The translations under genes and the position numbers were made by a program. Below, in pieces: positions 37,736 through 47,415 of a DNA stretch of 64,000 nt. Source of the stretch: Betaproteobacteria bacterium (lineage in GTDB: Bacteria; Pseudomonadota; Gammaproteobacteria; Burkholderiales; Burkholderiaceae_C); the NCBI GenBank assembly GCA_025356445.1, contig JANXSZ010000032.1, positions 1 through 64,000 of the forward strand. Reading direction: 5' to 3'. Within the stretch, counting starts at the first letter, position 1; every line of letters begins with the position of its first letter. The notes under the pieces are model-generated. The model made no database searches. It saw only the letters and a program-made list of their open reading frames with translations, and had not been told where the DNA came from.

Positions 37736-38659
37736 ATGGCAGACATGGCATCCATCGCGGAATCAAAAGCAGAATTGATAGCGGACTCTCAATGTGCGAC
37801 GGGCGAAAGCCCCGTATGGCTGGCGTCTGAACAGGCACTGTACTGGGTCAATATCCCGGCCAGGCAGCTGTGCAAATGGGATGCTGTCACTCAAAAAACC
37901 ACCCTGTGGCAAACACCAGAAATGCTCGCTTGCATTGCGCCCCACACGGCGGGTGGCTGGATTGCAGGGCTGGAGAGTGGCGTATTCCATCTGCTGCCCC
38001 AAGCTGACGGCAGCTTGCAAAGCACACGGCTCTGCGTCGCCCCCCATGCTCGACCCGACATGCGCTTCAACGATGGTCGCTGCGACCGCCAAGGGCGCTT
38101 CGTGGCAGGCACGATGGTGCTCGATATGGGCCTTGCAGCAAGCTCAGCAGGCATATACAGCTATGAAAAAAATAGCAATCACCCTGCTGAACTGACGCTG
38201 CTGCTGGACGGCTTGATTGTCCCCAATGGCATCGCCTTCAGCCCCGATGGCCGCACGATGTACCTGAGTGACTCGCACCCCACGGTGCAGTCCATCTGGA
38301 CTTTTGACTACGACACTGACACCGGCACACCCCGCAACCCCCGCCTGTTCGTGGACATGACCCCCCTGCCCGGCCGCCCCGATGGTGCAGCCATAGACCA
38401 AGACGGCTGCTACTGGATTTGCGGCAACGATGCTGGCCTCATCCACCGCTTCACGCCCGAAGGCCGACTGGACAAGAGCTTGGCCGTGCCCGTCAAAAAA
38501 CCCGCCATGTGCGCCTTTGGCGGGCCGTTGCTCGACACGCTTTACGTCACGTCGATTCGCCCCGCAGGCATTGACCTGTCAGACCAACCGTTGGCAGGAG
38601 GTGTTTTTGCGCTTAACCCTGGCACACGAGGTTTGCCTGAGACCCCTTTTTCGCTTTGA
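37736..38659 (+). CDS. SMP-30/gluconolactonase-family lactonase, probably aldarolactonase
   Basis: 307 residues from the ATG at 37736. SMP-30 beta-propeller: TGESPVW (metal-binding Glu), [15 protein letters not shown] (Asn, Asp), [22 protein letters not shown] and [17 protein letters not shown]. It probably opens the lactone that Udh makes, giving galactarate or glucarate (context inference). It carries a GCTAT-N7-ATAGC repeat at 38160-38176 inside the YSYEKNSN stretch, which looks like an inserted loop. Confidence 0.9.
   Translation: MADMASIAESKAELIADSQCATGESPVWLASEQALYWVNIPARQLCKWDAVTQKTTLWQTPEMLACIAPHTAGGWIAGLESGVFHLLPQADGSLQSTRLCVAPHARPDMRFNDGRCDRQGRFVAGTMVLDMGLAASSAGIYSYEKNSNHPAELTLLLDGLIVPNGIAFSPDGRTMYLSDSHPTVQSIWTFDYDTDTGTPRNPRLFVDMTPLPGRPDGAAIDQDGCYWICGNDAGLIHRFTPEGRLDKSLAVPVKKPAMCAFGGPLLDTLYVTSIRPAGIDLSDQPLAGGVFALNPGTRGLPETPFSL
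38160..38176. repeat. GCTAT-N7-ATAGC element inside the SMP-30 gene
   Basis: Arms 38160-38164 and 38172-38176, loop GAAAAAA. Seventeen of eighteen bases match the purL copy on its coding strand. Confidence 0.75.
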
Positions 38660-38700
38660 TTTTTATTTTCGACAACTTTATTCATCAGGAGACAACACCC

Positions 38701-39675
38701 ATGAAACTCAAAACCACTCTGCTCGCTACCGCTGCTGCCACCATGGCCTTCATCAGCATGGGCGCACAAGCCACCGAATTCCGATCGGCCGACATCCACC
38801 CTGATGGCTACCCCACCGTGGAAGCCGTCAAGTTCATGGGCGAGCGCCTCAAGGCCCTCACCAACGGCAAACACAGTATCAAGGTCTTCAACAACAGCGC
38901 GCTGGGCAACGAAAAAGACACCATCGAGCAAACCAAAATCGGCGCGCTCGCCATGGCCCGCGTCAACATTGCGCCCATGAACAACATTTGCGCCGAAACG
39001 CAAGTGCCCACCATGCCGTTCCTGTTCCGCTCCAAAGAGCACATGCGTCATGTGCTGGACGGCTCCATTGGCGAGCAGATCCTGGCGTCGTGCGCACCCC
39101 AGGGCTTCATCGGTTTGGTCTATTACGACAGCGGCGCACGTAACCTCTACACCGCTAAAAAGCCAGTGCGCACCCTGGCCGATGCCAAGGGCATGAAGAT
39201 CCGTGTGCAGCAGTCTGACCTGTGGGTTTCGCTGTTGGAGGCCATGGGCGCCAACGCCACACCCATGCCGTTTGGCGAGGTCTACACCGCGCTCAAGACC
39301 GGCTTGGTGGACGGCGCAGAGAACAACTACCCCTCGTATGAAAGCTCACGCCACTTTGAAGTCGCCAAGTACTACTCGATCACCGAGCATTCGATGGCAC
39401 CCGAGATGCTGCTGTTCTCCAAGCGTACCTGGGATGGCTTGAGTGCCGAAGACCAAAAAGCAGTGCGCACCGCTGCCAAAGAATCCGTGCCCTTCATGCG
39501 CAAACTGTGGGACGAGCGGGAAGAGAAATCGCTGGCCACCGTGAAAGCAGGCGGCGCTGAAATCATCACCGTGGACAAAGTGTCATTCCAGAATGCCATG
39601 AAGCCCGTGTACGACAAGTTCATCACTGACGCCAAGCTCAAAGATTTGGTCAAGCGCATCCAAGAAACCAAGTAA
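38701..39675 (+). CDS. dctP: TRAP transporter solute-binding protein, DctP family (first)
   Basis: 324 residues from ATG 38701, which has AGGAG just upstream; in-frame codons before it are leader-like only. Signal peptide ending GAQA. DctP features: [27 protein letters not shown] with the ligand-binding Arg, and [22 protein letters not shown]. It starts 41 bases after the lactonase gene and is followed by dctQ and dctM. The ligand is presumably a uronate. A CGACAAC half-site at 38670-38676 resembles the candidate GntR motif. Confidence 0.93.
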   Translation: MKLKTTLLATAAATMAFISMGAQATEFRSADIHPDGYPTVEAVKFMGERLKALTNGKHSIKVFNNSALGNEKDTIEQTKIGALAMARVNIAPMNNICAETQVPTMPFLFRSKEHMRHVLDGSIGEQILASCAPQGFIGLVYYDSGARNLYTAKKPVRTLADAKGMKIRVQQSDLWVSLLEAMGANATPMPFGEVYTALKTGLVDGAENNYPSYESSRHFEVAKYYSITEHSMAPEMLLFSKRTWDGLSAEDQKAVRTAAKESVPFMRKLWDEREEKSLATVKAGGAEIITVDKVSFQNAMKPVYDKFITDAKLKDLVKRIQETK

Positions 39676-39701
39676 ATCAACAGTAAAAAGAAGTCCGTTT
39701 T

Positions 39702-40190
39702 ATGTACACCCGACTTTGCCGCACGCTGGCCCGCAGCTGCATGTGGCTGGGCATTCTGGGGCTGGTCGCGCTGATTTGCGCGGTCAGCTGGCAGGTGTTT
39801 GGCCGTTATGTGATGAACAACACCCCCACCTGGGCTGAAAGTCTGGCCCTGCTGCTGGTGCTTTACGTCACCATGTTTGGCACAGCTGTTGGCGTGCGAG
39901 ATGCTGGCCATATTGGCCTGGAATCGCTCCTGGTGCTCGCCCCAGAGGCACTGCGCCTGAAGATGGAATACCTGATCCATTTTCTGGTGCTGCTCTTTGG
40001 TGCCGCCATGGCCTACAACTGCGCCTTTTTGGCCGAATCCGTCTGGAGCTACCGGCTGCCCACGCTGTGGATTTCCGAAGGCTGGAAATACGTGCCCGCC
40101 GCCTTTGCTGGCGTGCTCATTGTGATGTTCTCCATTGAACACCTGATTGCCCTGGCCCAAGGCCGCGAAGTGGAACCCTCCTGGGGCTGA
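39702..40190 (+). CDS. dctQ: TRAP transporter small permease, DctQ family
   Basis: 162 residues, four membrane segments (near 15-35, 50-68, 88-108 and 128-148). The family motif WQVFGRYVMNNTPTWAESLA is clear. It forms the membrane complex with DctM, whose ATG overlaps this stop codon by one base. Confidence 0.93.
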   Translation: MYTRLCRTLARSCMWLGILGLVALICAVSWQVFGRYVMNNTPTWAESLALLLVLYVTMFGTAVGVRDAGHIGLESLLVLAPEALRLKMEYLIHFLVLLFGAAMAYNCAFLAESVWSYRLPTLWISEGWKYVPAAFAGVLIVMFSIEHLIALAQGREVEPSWG

Positions 40191-41491
40191 TGACTGTCAT
40201 GACGATTCCTCTCCTTATTCTGTCGCTGAGTTTTTTCGGCTTTTTGATCCTTGGCGTGCCGGTGGCGTTTTCCATTGGCCTGTCCGCGCTCGCTACCCTG
40301 CTGTACGAAGGCCTGCCGCTGGCGGTGGGTTTCCAGCAAATGACCTCGGGGATGAATGCGTTTTCGTTCCTGGCGATACCGTTTTTCATCTTTGCGGGTG
40401 AATTGATGCTCTACGGCGGCATCGCCGACCGCATTGTCGATTTTGCCAAGAGCCTGGTCGGTCATGTGCGGGGTGGCCTGGGCATGTCCAACGTGGTGGC
40501 CTGCACGCTGTTTGGCGGCGTCTCTGGCTCGCCGGTAGCGGACGTGTCGGCCATGGGTGCGGTGATGATCCCGATGATGAAAAAAGAAGGCTACGACGCC
40601 GACTATGCCGTCAACGTCACGACCCACGCGGCCCTGGTGGGGGCGCTGATGCCGACCAGCCACAACCTCATCATCTACACGCTGGCCGCAGGCGGTAAGG
40701 TGTCGATTGCAGCGCTGATGCTGGCCGGATTGATGCCTGCGTTGATTTTGACCATATCAAATTTGATAGCAGCCTACGCCGTCGCTGTGCACCGTGGCTA
40801 CCCTGCAGGCACCTTCCCAGGCTGGGCCATTGTGGGCCGCTGCTTTGCCGCAGCGCTGCCAGGCCTGATGGTGGTGGTGCTGATTTTGGTGGGTATTTTG
40901 AGCGGTGTGTTCACGGCCACCGAATCCGCCGCTGTCGCCGTGCTGTATTCCCTGGCGCTGACGATCTTCTTGTACCGCTCACTGACGTGGGACAAGTTCA
41001 TCAAAGCCGCATCCAAAGCCGTTAAAACCACGGGCGTCATCTTGCTGCTGATCGGTATCTCCAGCACCTTTGGCTACCTCATCAGTCTGTATGGCGTGGC
41101 GGATCTGACGGGCAAAGCGCTGTCCGCTTTCACCGACAAGCCGTGGCTTATTTTCTTGCTGGTCAACGTGATTTTGTTTGTGCTGGGCACGTTCCTGGAC
41201 ATGGCAGCGACGATTTTGCTGTGCACACCGATCTTTTTGCCCATCTGCCAGCAGTACGGCATGAGCTCGGTGCAGTTCGGCATGGTGCTCATCATCAACT
41301 GTGCGCTGGGCTTGAACACCCCGCCCGTGGGCACCACGCAGTTTGTGGGTTGCACGATAGCGGGCGTGTCGGTCGGTCATGTGATGAAGACCATTTGGCC
41401 GTTCTATGGCGCGCTGATTGGTGCGCTGCTGCTCGTCACCTACGTCCCCGCATTCTCGCTGTGGCTGCCCGGCCTGGTGATGGCCAAATAA
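40190..41491 (+). CDS. dctM: TRAP transporter large permease, DctM family
   Basis: 433 residues, about twelve membrane segments. Family signatures: GVPVAFSIGLSALATLL, GGVSGSPVADVSAMGAVMIP and PPVGTTQFVGCTIAGVS. It carries out Na+-coupled uptake together with DctQ and the binding protein. Start at 40190 shares one base with the dctQ stop. A perfect 14-bp palindrome TATCAAATTTGATA at 40755-40768 lies inside the gene. Confidence 0.95.
   Translation: MTVMTIPLLILSLSFFGFLILGVPVAFSIGLSALATLLYEGLPLAVGFQQMTSGMNAFSFLAIPFFIFAGELMLYGGIADRIVDFAKSLVGHVRGGLGMSNVVACTLFGGVSGSPVADVSAMGAVMIPMMKKEGYDADYAVNVTTHAALVGALMPTSHNLIIYTLAAGGKVSIAALMLAGLMPALILTISNLIAAYAVAVHRGYPAGTFPGWAIVGRCFAAALPGLMVVVLILVGILSGVFTATESAAVAVLYSLALTIFLYRSLTWDKFIKAASKAVKTTGVILLLIGISSTFGYLISLYGVADLTGKALSAFTDKPWLIFLLVNVILFVLGTFLDMAATILLCTPIFLPICQQYGMSSVQFGMVLIINCALGLNTPPVGTTQFVGCTIAGVSVGHVMKTIWPFYGALIGALLLVTYVPAFSLWLPGLVMAK
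40755..40768. repeat. 14-bp perfect palindrome inside dctM
   Basis: TATCAAATTTGATA, followed by GC so that its right half reads ATAGC-like (GATAGC). It may be a variant of the GCTAT...ATAGC family with a changed left arm. Confidence 0.5.
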
Positions 41492-41531
41492 ATGGCCAAG
41501 TGATGATTTTTATAAACTTAGGAGACAAACC

Positions 41532-42521
41532 ATGACCCAACGATTCACTACAAAAATCATAGCTCTCTGCGTCCTACTGGCTAGCTCTACAGGCCTTTTA
41601 AGTACAGCACATGCACAAACCAAGCTCAAATGGGCGCATGTGTATGAAACCTCTGAGGCGTACCACAAGCAAGCGGTGTGGGCGGCAGAAGAAGTGAAGA
41701 AGCGCAGCAATGGTAAATACGAGATTCAGGTTTTCCCGGCCTCCACCTTGGGCAAAGAAACCGATATCAACCAGGGCTTGACGCTGGGCAGCGTGGACAT
41801 CATCTACACCGGTGCTGCCTTTGCCGGGCGCGCTTACCCACCGATTTCCATCGCGGCCGCGCCGTTTGTATTCCGTGACTACGCGCACTGGAGCAACTTC
41901 CGCAGCGGCCCGGTCTTCAAAGAACTCGCCATGGGCTATGAGAAAGCCACCGGTGGTCACCATATCGCGGGCTACACCTACTACGGCCTGCGCCATATGA
42001 CCAGCAACAAGCCCATAGCCAAGCCCGAGGACATGAAGGGTATGAAGCTGCGCGTGCCCGACGCCCCGCTGTTCACCATGTTCCCCAAAGCGGTAGGCGC
42101 GAACCCCACGCCCATCGCCTTTGCTGAGGTTTACTTGGCGCTGCAAAATGGCACCGTGGACGCACAAGAAAACCCGTTGCCCACTATCGACGCTAAAAAG
42201 TTCTACGAGGTACAAAAGTACATCACGCTGACGGGCCATATCACTGAATCGCTCGTCACCGTGATTTCCAGCAGCACCTGGAAAGGCCTGCCTGAAGCCG
42301 ACAAGCAGCTGATGAACGAGGTACTGTGGGAAGCGTCCAGCCGCGCCAGCAAGGACATTTTGGATGCCGAAACCAGCCTGGTTGCTGAGTTTGAGAAACG
42401 CGGAAAAACCGTCAACAAGGTAGACCGCGCACCCTTTGCGGCAGCGGTAAAAGCCCCTATGACAGCGGCTGACGCACCCTGGTCTCGTGATTTGTACGAC
42501 CGCATGCAAGCGATCAAGTAA
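41532..42521 (+). CDS. TRAP transporter solute-binding protein, DctP family (second)
   Basis: 329 residues with AGGAG before the ATG and a signal peptide ending TAHA. DctP-type: WAHVYETSEAYHKQAVWAAEE, VFPASTLGKETDINQGL, GMKLRVPDAPLF with the ligand Arg, and NGTVDAQENPLPTI. It belongs to a different DctP branch from the first one, judging by low similarity between the two. It lies 40 bases after dctM, so two binding proteins flank one permease pair. Confidence 0.92.
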   Translation: MTQRFTTKIIALCVLLASSTGLLSTAHAQTKLKWAHVYETSEAYHKQAVWAAEEVKKRSNGKYEIQVFPASTLGKETDINQGLTLGSVDIIYTGAAFAGRAYPPISIAAAPFVFRDYAHWSNFRSGPVFKELAMGYEKATGGHHIAGYTYYGLRHMTSNKPIAKPEDMKGMKLRVPDAPLFTMFPKAVGANPTPIAFAEVYLALQNGTVDAQENPLPTIDAKKFYEVQKYITLTGHITESLVTVISSSTWKGLPEADKQLMNEVLWEASSRASKDILDAETSLVAEFEKRGKTVNKVDRAPFAAAVKAPMTAADAPWSRDLYDRMQAIK

Positions 42522-42583
42522 GCCACAGCCGCAGTTCAATACCCCTTTCACGACAGCGTTCACGCCCCCTGGAGACTTTAGCA

Positions 42584-43585
42584 ATGACAACATCCGCTCG
42601 CACCATTTCTCGCCGCAGTGCCGCCAGCTACCTCGCACTGGGTGCCACCGGTTTGGCCGGTGCTTTGACGGGGCAGCGCGCCCTCGCCCAAGCCGGTGAC
42701 TACCCGAACCGTCCGGTTGAATTGGTGGTGGCCTACGGGGCCGGTGGTGGCACGGATGTGCTGGCGCGGGCCTTCAGCGAAGCATCGCGCAAGCATTTCA
42801 GCCAGTCCATCACCGTGACCAACAAGCCCGGTGCCAGCGGTGCCATTGGCCTGACCGACGTGCTGAACGCCAAGCCTGATGGCTACAAAATCGCCATGCT
42901 GACGGTGGAACTGACCACACTGCCCCACGTCGGTGTCATCAAGTTCAGCTATGAAGACTTCGCCCCCATCGCGATGCTGAACGCTGACCCCGCGGCCATC
43001 ACCGTGAAGGCCGATGCGCCCTGGAATACGGTTGAAGAATTCTTGGCTGCCGCCAAAAAAGCACCCGGTGAGTTCCGCGTGGGCAATTCAGGCGCTGGCT
43101 CGATCTGGCACCTGGCCGCAGCGGCGGTGGAAGACAAAACCGGCGTCAAGTTCAACCACATTCCCTACCCAGGTGCTGGCCCAGCCATTTTGTCGTTGAT
43201 GGGTGGGCATATCGAAGCGGTGTCTGTCAGCGCTGCCGAAGTCACCACGCAGGTGAATGCGGGCAAACTCAAAACCCTGGCGGTGATGGCCGACAAGCGT
43301 CTCAAAGGCTTTGAGAGCGTGCCAACGCTCAAGGAACGCAACATCGACGTGGCCATCAGCGCATGGCGCGGCATTGGTGCCCCCAAGACTACGCCACCCG
43401 AAATCATCGCCATCCTGAAGAATCTGGCGGCCAAAACGGCCGCAGAACCAGCGTTCCGCGAGATCATGGACAAGCAAAACATGACCTTCGCCTTCGGTGA
43501 CGACGTGGTCTTCAAAGCCGCCATGGTGCGCGACCATGCTTACTTCAAAAACCTGATCACCAAGCTCAATATCAAGCTGAGCTGA
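42584..43585 (+). CDS. Bug/TctC-type tricarboxylate transport receptor (second)
   Basis: 333 residues. The start RTISRRSAASYLALGATGLAG is a signal peptide with a twin-Arg-like pair. Bug signatures: VELVVAYGAGGGTDVLAR, VTNKPGASGAIG and KPDGYKIAML. It closes the plus-strand run of the uronate cluster, 62 bases after the second DctP gene. No TctA or TctB is in the window. The ligand is unknown. Confidence 0.9.
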   Translation: MTTSARTISRRSAASYLALGATGLAGALTGQRALAQAGDYPNRPVELVVAYGAGGGTDVLARAFSEASRKHFSQSITVTNKPGASGAIGLTDVLNAKPDGYKIAMLTVELTTLPHVGVIKFSYEDFAPIAMLNADPAAITVKADAPWNTVEEFLAAAKKAPGEFRVGNSGAGSIWHLAAAAVEDKTGVKFNHIPYPGAGPAILSLMGGHIEAVSVSAAEVTTQVNAGKLKTLAVMADKRLKGFESVPTLKERNIDVAISAWRGIGAPKTTPPEIIAILKNLAAKTAAEPAFREIMDKQNMTFAFGDDVVFKAAMVRDHAYFKNLITKLNIKLS

Positions 43586-43626
43586 ACGGGAGGGCGGAGG
43601 GCTTGCCAACCTGCCCTCAACCTGCC

Positions 43627-44448
43627 CTATGCGACCAAAGGCGCAGGCGTTGCACCAAACTGGTAGGACGCCATCGCCACGTTCATCACCTTGTCCACCA
43701 GCAAGCGGCTGCCAGCGTCTCCACCTGCGGCACCGGCGACCACCATCAGCGGGATCAGGTGGTCTTCCTGTGGGTGGGCTGCACGGGCTGAGGGAGCGGA
43801 AGTCCAGTTGGCCAGCTTTTGCAGCCGCTGTGTGGCATCAGGGTCGGTGATGGCGTCGTTCAAATAAGCCTCGAACGCTTCTGACACGGCCATGGCGCCC
43901 GCTGTGCGGAAACCGCGCATGTTGTGGTAACTGAGGCCACTGCCGATGATGAGCACGCCTTCATCGCGCAAGGGAGCCAGCGCTTGGCCAACGCGGATGT
44001 GCTCGGCAGGGTCGTAGCTGGATTTCATGGACAGGGTGACAACAGACACATCAGCCTCTGGAAATATCAAGCCCAGGGGTATGAAGGTGCCATGGTCGAA
44101 GCCTTTTTTGGCGTCTTCCTGGCTGGAAATGCCCGCAGCGCTCAGCAACTCGCGCACCCTTGCCGCCACGCTGGTTGAGCCGGGCGCTGGATATTGGATG
44201 TTGTAAGTGTGTGCGGGAAAGCCGTAGTAGTCGTATTCCATGGGCGGATGTTCGCTGGTGGACACCGTGAAGCCGGGCGCCTCCCAGTGGCCAGAGATCA
44301 CCAGAATGGCTTTGGGCTTGGCAGGCAAACGGTGTTGCAACTGGCTGAACGCTTCAATGGTTTTGGCGTAGGGCGCCTTCATCTCGTCCATGTGCGTCCA
44401 GGGACCGCCGCCATGGGAGACAAAAAAGGTAGGGAGTGTGGTGTTCAT
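43627..44448 (-). CDS. ygiD: 4,5-DOPA dioxygenase extradiol-like protein (YgiD family)
   Basis: 273 residues from the ATG at 44448. LigB/class III extradiol family: FFVSHGGGPWTHMDE (first His ligand), LVISGHWEAPGFTV (second His), FDHGTFIPLGLIFPEADV and IIGSGLSYHNMRGF. Those His residues fit the zinc/iron site of YgiD-type enzymes. The natural substrate in bacteria is not established. It is divergent from a LysR gene, which probably controls it. Confidence 0.88.
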   Translation of the reverse strand: MNTTLPTFFVSHGGGPWTHMDEMKAPYAKTIEAFSQLQHRLPAKPKAILVISGHWEAPGFTVSTSEHPPMEYDYYGFPAHTYNIQYPAPGSTSVAARVRELLSAAGISSQEDAKKGFDHGTFIPLGLIFPEADVSVVTLSMKSSYDPAEHIRVGQALAPLRDEGVLIIGSGLSYHNMRGFRTAGAMAVSEAFEAYLNDAITDPDATQRLQKLANWTSAPSARAAHPQEDHLIPLMVVAGAAGGDAGSRLLVDKVMNVAMASYQFGATPAPLVA

Positions 44449-44536
44449 GCTGTGAATATAGGGCCAGAGGTCACAATGCACTAGATGCTCATATCAGGAA
44501 TGACTGTGCAATATTTTGGACAATGGAGCTGTCAGC

Positions 44537-45424
44537 ATGGATTTGGACGCAATTTCGGTGTTTGTGAAAGTGGTTGAAGCGGGCAGCTTCTCAGGTGCAG
44601 CGCGGCTGCTGAAAATGCCGAAAACCACGGTGAGTGCCAAGGTGGCGGCGCTGGAAAAGCGACTGGGTGTCAATTTGATCCAACGCACCACGCGCAAACT
44701 CTTTGTCACAGAGGCGGGTCAGCGTTACTTTCAGCACTGCGCCGCAGCGGTATGGGCCGTGGAACAAGGAGAATCAGAACTGCTGGCGGCGAAAACCCAG
44801 CCGATAGGTTTGCTGCGCATCACCGCGCCGGTTGACATCGGACACACACTGTTGCCCCGCATCGTGCGGGCTTACCTGGAGAAATACCCGGACACCACCT
44901 GTGAGCTGCTGATTTCCAACAGCGTGGTGGATGTGGTCGGGGAAGGCATTGATTTGGCGATCCGCGCGGGTCATTTGAAAGATTCCACGCTGGTCGGTAA
45001 GCGATTCTTGGGCTTGAGTGGCAATCTGTATGCGGCGCCAGGCTATTTACAGGGTGTGCCACACATAACGCACCCCCGTGAGTTGTCACAACTGCGCTTC
45101 GTCAGCTTTACGGACACGGGCAGCATTGACCTGCGCAAGGATGGCATCCACGTTCAAGTCCCTGTGACCAGCCGTGTGCAGGCGGACGACCTGGAAACGG
45201 TTAAATCACTGCTTCTGTTGGGTGAGGGCATTGCATGGCTGCCTGATTTCCTGGCTTTTGATGCCATGGCCGAGGGCACATTGGTGCCGGTGCTGCCGGA
45301 CTGGACGTCCACACAAGGCGGTGCGGTGTATTTTGTCTATGCAGGACACAAATACCCGTCACCCAAAGTCCAGGCCTTCATGGCCACAGCGCTGGAAATC
45401 ACCGCTGGGCCGCTCCAGGGCTGA
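44537..45424 (+). CDS. LysR-family transcriptional regulator
   Basis: 295 residues from the ATG at 44537 (seven upstream in-frame codons are not needed). N-terminal helix-turn-helix: AISVFVKVVEAGSFSGAARLL with KTTVSAKVAALEKRLGVNLI. The substrate domain follows from about residue 90 (GLLRITAPVDIGHTLLPRIV). It belongs to the branch of many CrgA-like regulators. It is divergent from the dioxygenase gene with 88 bases between, the usual layout for a LysR target. Confidence 0.92.
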   Translation: MDLDAISVFVKVVEAGSFSGAARLLKMPKTTVSAKVAALEKRLGVNLIQRTTRKLFVTEAGQRYFQHCAAAVWAVEQGESELLAAKTQPIGLLRITAPVDIGHTLLPRIVRAYLEKYPDTTCELLISNSVVDVVGEGIDLAIRAGHLKDSTLVGKRFLGLSGNLYAAPGYLQGVPHITHPRELSQLRFVSFTDTGSIDLRKDGIHVQVPVTSRVQADDLETVKSLLLLGEGIAWLPDFLAFDAMAEGTLVPVLPDWTSTQGGAVYFVYAGHKYPSPKVQAFMATALEITAGPLQG

Positions 45425-45439
45425 TGGCCATGTGGCCAT
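45424..45439. terminator. 16-bp palindrome between convergent lysR and acyl-CoA dehydrogenase genes
   Basis: ATGGCCA-TG-TGGCCAT in the 21-bp gap, overlapping the last base of the lysR stop. It could form a hairpin that ends transcripts from either side, though no T-tract is seen. Confidence 0.4.
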
Positions 45440-45445
45440 GCGCCC

Positions 45446-47296
45446 TTAAAACGCATCCTCTGGCAAATCCGCACAGGTCGGGTCACGCGAGGACACCACA
45501 TTCAGCCACGCGCCTATTTTGGGCAGTTCATAATGGTAGAAATACCGGGTAGCGCCCATCACACCAGCATGAGCAGCTACAGAAATCGTAGCATTTTTCT
45601 GCTGAGCCACCAGTGCCACGTCCAGCCACACCCACGCCAGCACCATGTGCCCAAAGGCTTGCATATAGGGCACAGCATTCGCAAGCGCCTCGACCGGGTT
45701 ACCCGTCTGCCATGCAGCTTGGGTCGCAACGCTGATGTCATGCAGGGCTTGGGTCAAGGCTGGGGCATGAGGGGCCAGTGTTGGATTGTGCAAAGCCTGC
45801 TCGGCGGTGGCATTGATACGTGCCGACAGCAGCGTGAAACCCTGCCCGCCTTCCATCAGCACTTTGCGGCCCAGCAAATCAGCAGCCTGGATACCGTGGG
45901 TACCTTCATGGATCATGTTCAAACGGTTATCGCGCCAGTATTGCTCCACCGGGAAATCACGCGTGTAGCCATAGCCACCGTGGATTTGAATGGCCAAGCT
46001 GTTCGCCTCCAGGCACCATTCGCTGGGCCAGCTCTTGGCGATGGGGGTCAGCACTTCAAGCAGCAGACGGGCTTCGTTGGCGGCAACGGGAGCCCCCGTG
46101 TGCTGCTCGTCCACCAAGCGGGCGCAGTACAGCTCCAGCGCCAGTGCGCCTTCGCAGTAGGATTTCTGGGCCAGCAGCATGCGCTTCACATCCGCGTGTT
46201 CAATGATGCGAACTTGCGGTTGCGCCGCATCCTTGCCACCGGCCCCGGTAGGACGTCCTTGCGGGCGATTTTTGGCGTACTCCAGGCTCGCGTGGTAGCC
46301 CGCCATACCGAGCATGACGGCGGCGGTGCCCACGCCGATGCGGGCTTCGTTCATCATGTGAAACATACAGCGCAGACCTTCGTGAGGTTTACCCACCAAA
46401 TAGCCCACAGCACCGGCTTGGCCCTCAACCGGGTATTTGCCTTCACCGAAATTCAGCAGCGTGTTGGTGGTACCACGCCAGCCGAGTTTATGGTTCAGGC
46501 CCGCAAGCGCCACATCATTGCGAACACCCGTCAGTTGCCCTTTCACATCCACCATCTTTTTGGGCACGATGAACAGCGAAATGCCACGTGTGCCGGGGAT
46601 CAACCGTCCATCGGGGCCTGGGATTTTGGCGAGGACGAGGTGGACGATGTTCTCCGTCAGCTCATGCTCGCCGGATGAAATCCACATCTTGTTGCCTTTG
46701 AGGCGGTAGCGTGCGCCCAAGGGATCAGCTTCGCTGCCCTCCCCGTCTGGCACCGCCTTGGTTGCCACATCGCTCAGCGACGACCCAGCCTGGGGTTCGG
46801 AAAGGCACATGGTGCCGGCCCAGCGGCCTGAGAATTCATTCAGCGCAAACACTTCTTTTTGCAGAGGTGTGCCATGCACCATCAGCAAACTGGCGTTGCC
46901 TTTGGTCAGCATGTTGGAGCCGATGCTGACCGATGCCATCGCAAAGAAAGCGTTGGCCGCAGCATCAATCGTGTAGGGCAACTGCATGCCGCCAATGTCG
47001 TAATCTTGCGCCGCACTGAGCAAGCCAGACGCCACAAACGCCTTGTGCGCATCGTGCGTGGCTTGGGGCAAGATGACTTTTTCGCCATCGAAGTGAGGCT
47101 CTTGCGTATCCACCAAGCGGTTGAATGGGGCGTATTTTTCACGGGCTATGCGCTCGCAGGTGTCGAGCACGGCATCGAAGGTTTCACGGCTGTGGTCGGT
47201 GAAGCGCTCTCGCTGGTTCAGTGCTTCGGCATTCAGCCACTGGTAGAGCAAAAAATCGAGGGTAGGACGCAGGGACTTGGGGCTTTGCAGGGACAT
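45446..47296 (-). CDS. Acyl-CoA dehydrogenase with extended C-terminus
   Basis: 616 residues from the ATG at 47296. Acyl-CoA dehydrogenase core: AGTMCLSEPQAGSSLSDV (FAD/substrate), YRLKGNKMWISSGEHEL, FMMNEAR-like HMMNEARIGVGTAA and IHGGYGYTRDFPVEQYWRD with IHEGTHGIQAADLLGRK (catalytic Glu region). The final 120 residues are an extra C-terminal domain seen in the long FadE/AidB-like class. It belongs to beta-oxidation with the thiolase and FadB-like genes upstream. A terminator lies just before it. Confidence 0.94.
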   Translation of the reverse strand: MSLQSPKSLRPTLDFLLYQWLNAEALNQRERFTDHSRETFDAVLDTCERIAREKYAPFNRLVDTQEPHFDGEKVILPQATHDAHKAFVASGLLSAAQDYDIGGMQLPYTIDAAANAFFAMASVSIGSNMLTKGNASLLMVHGTPLQKEVFALNEFSGRWAGTMCLSEPQAGSSLSDVATKAVPDGEGSEADPLGARYRLKGNKMWISSGEHELTENIVHLVLAKIPGPDGRLIPGTRGISLFIVPKKMVDVKGQLTGVRNDVALAGLNHKLGWRGTTNTLLNFGEGKYPVEGQAGAVGYLVGKPHEGLRCMFHMMNEARIGVGTAAVMLGMAGYHASLEYAKNRPQGRPTGAGGKDAAQPQVRIIEHADVKRMLLAQKSYCEGALALELYCARLVDEQHTGAPVAANEARLLLEVLTPIAKSWPSEWCLEANSLAIQIHGGYGYTRDFPVEQYWRDNRLNMIHEGTHGIQAADLLGRKVLMEGGQGFTLLSARINATAEQALHNPTLAPHAPALTQALHDISVATQAAWQTGNPVEALANAVPYMQAFGHMVLAWVWLDVALVAQQKNATISVAAHAGVMGATRYFYHYELPKIGAWLNVVSSRDPTCADLPEDAF

Positions 47297-47329
47297 GGTG
47301 ACGACCTGTTGTTGGTGCAAAAAAAGGGC

Positions 47330-47366
47330 AAAAAAACAGGGTTGCAATCAGTTTGACTGCAACCCT
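47330..47366 (-). terminator. Rho-independent terminator after the thiolase gene, inside the acyl-CoA dehydrogenase leader
   Basis: On the minus strand AGGGTTGCA and TGCAACCCT pair (47366-47358 with 47346-47338), followed after one G by seven T. It lies 50 bases after the thiolase stop and 34 bases before the start of the acyl-CoA dehydrogenase gene. Confidence 0.85.
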
Positions 47367-47415
47367 TGTGCGGATAAAGACCTAAAACACGCTCAGCTGC
47401 AAAACATCTGAGCCT

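Noticed and set aside
41598-42638. 346-codon minus-strand frame opposite the second DctP
   Set aside because: No family signal. The plus-strand protein has a full DctP signature and a good ribosome site.
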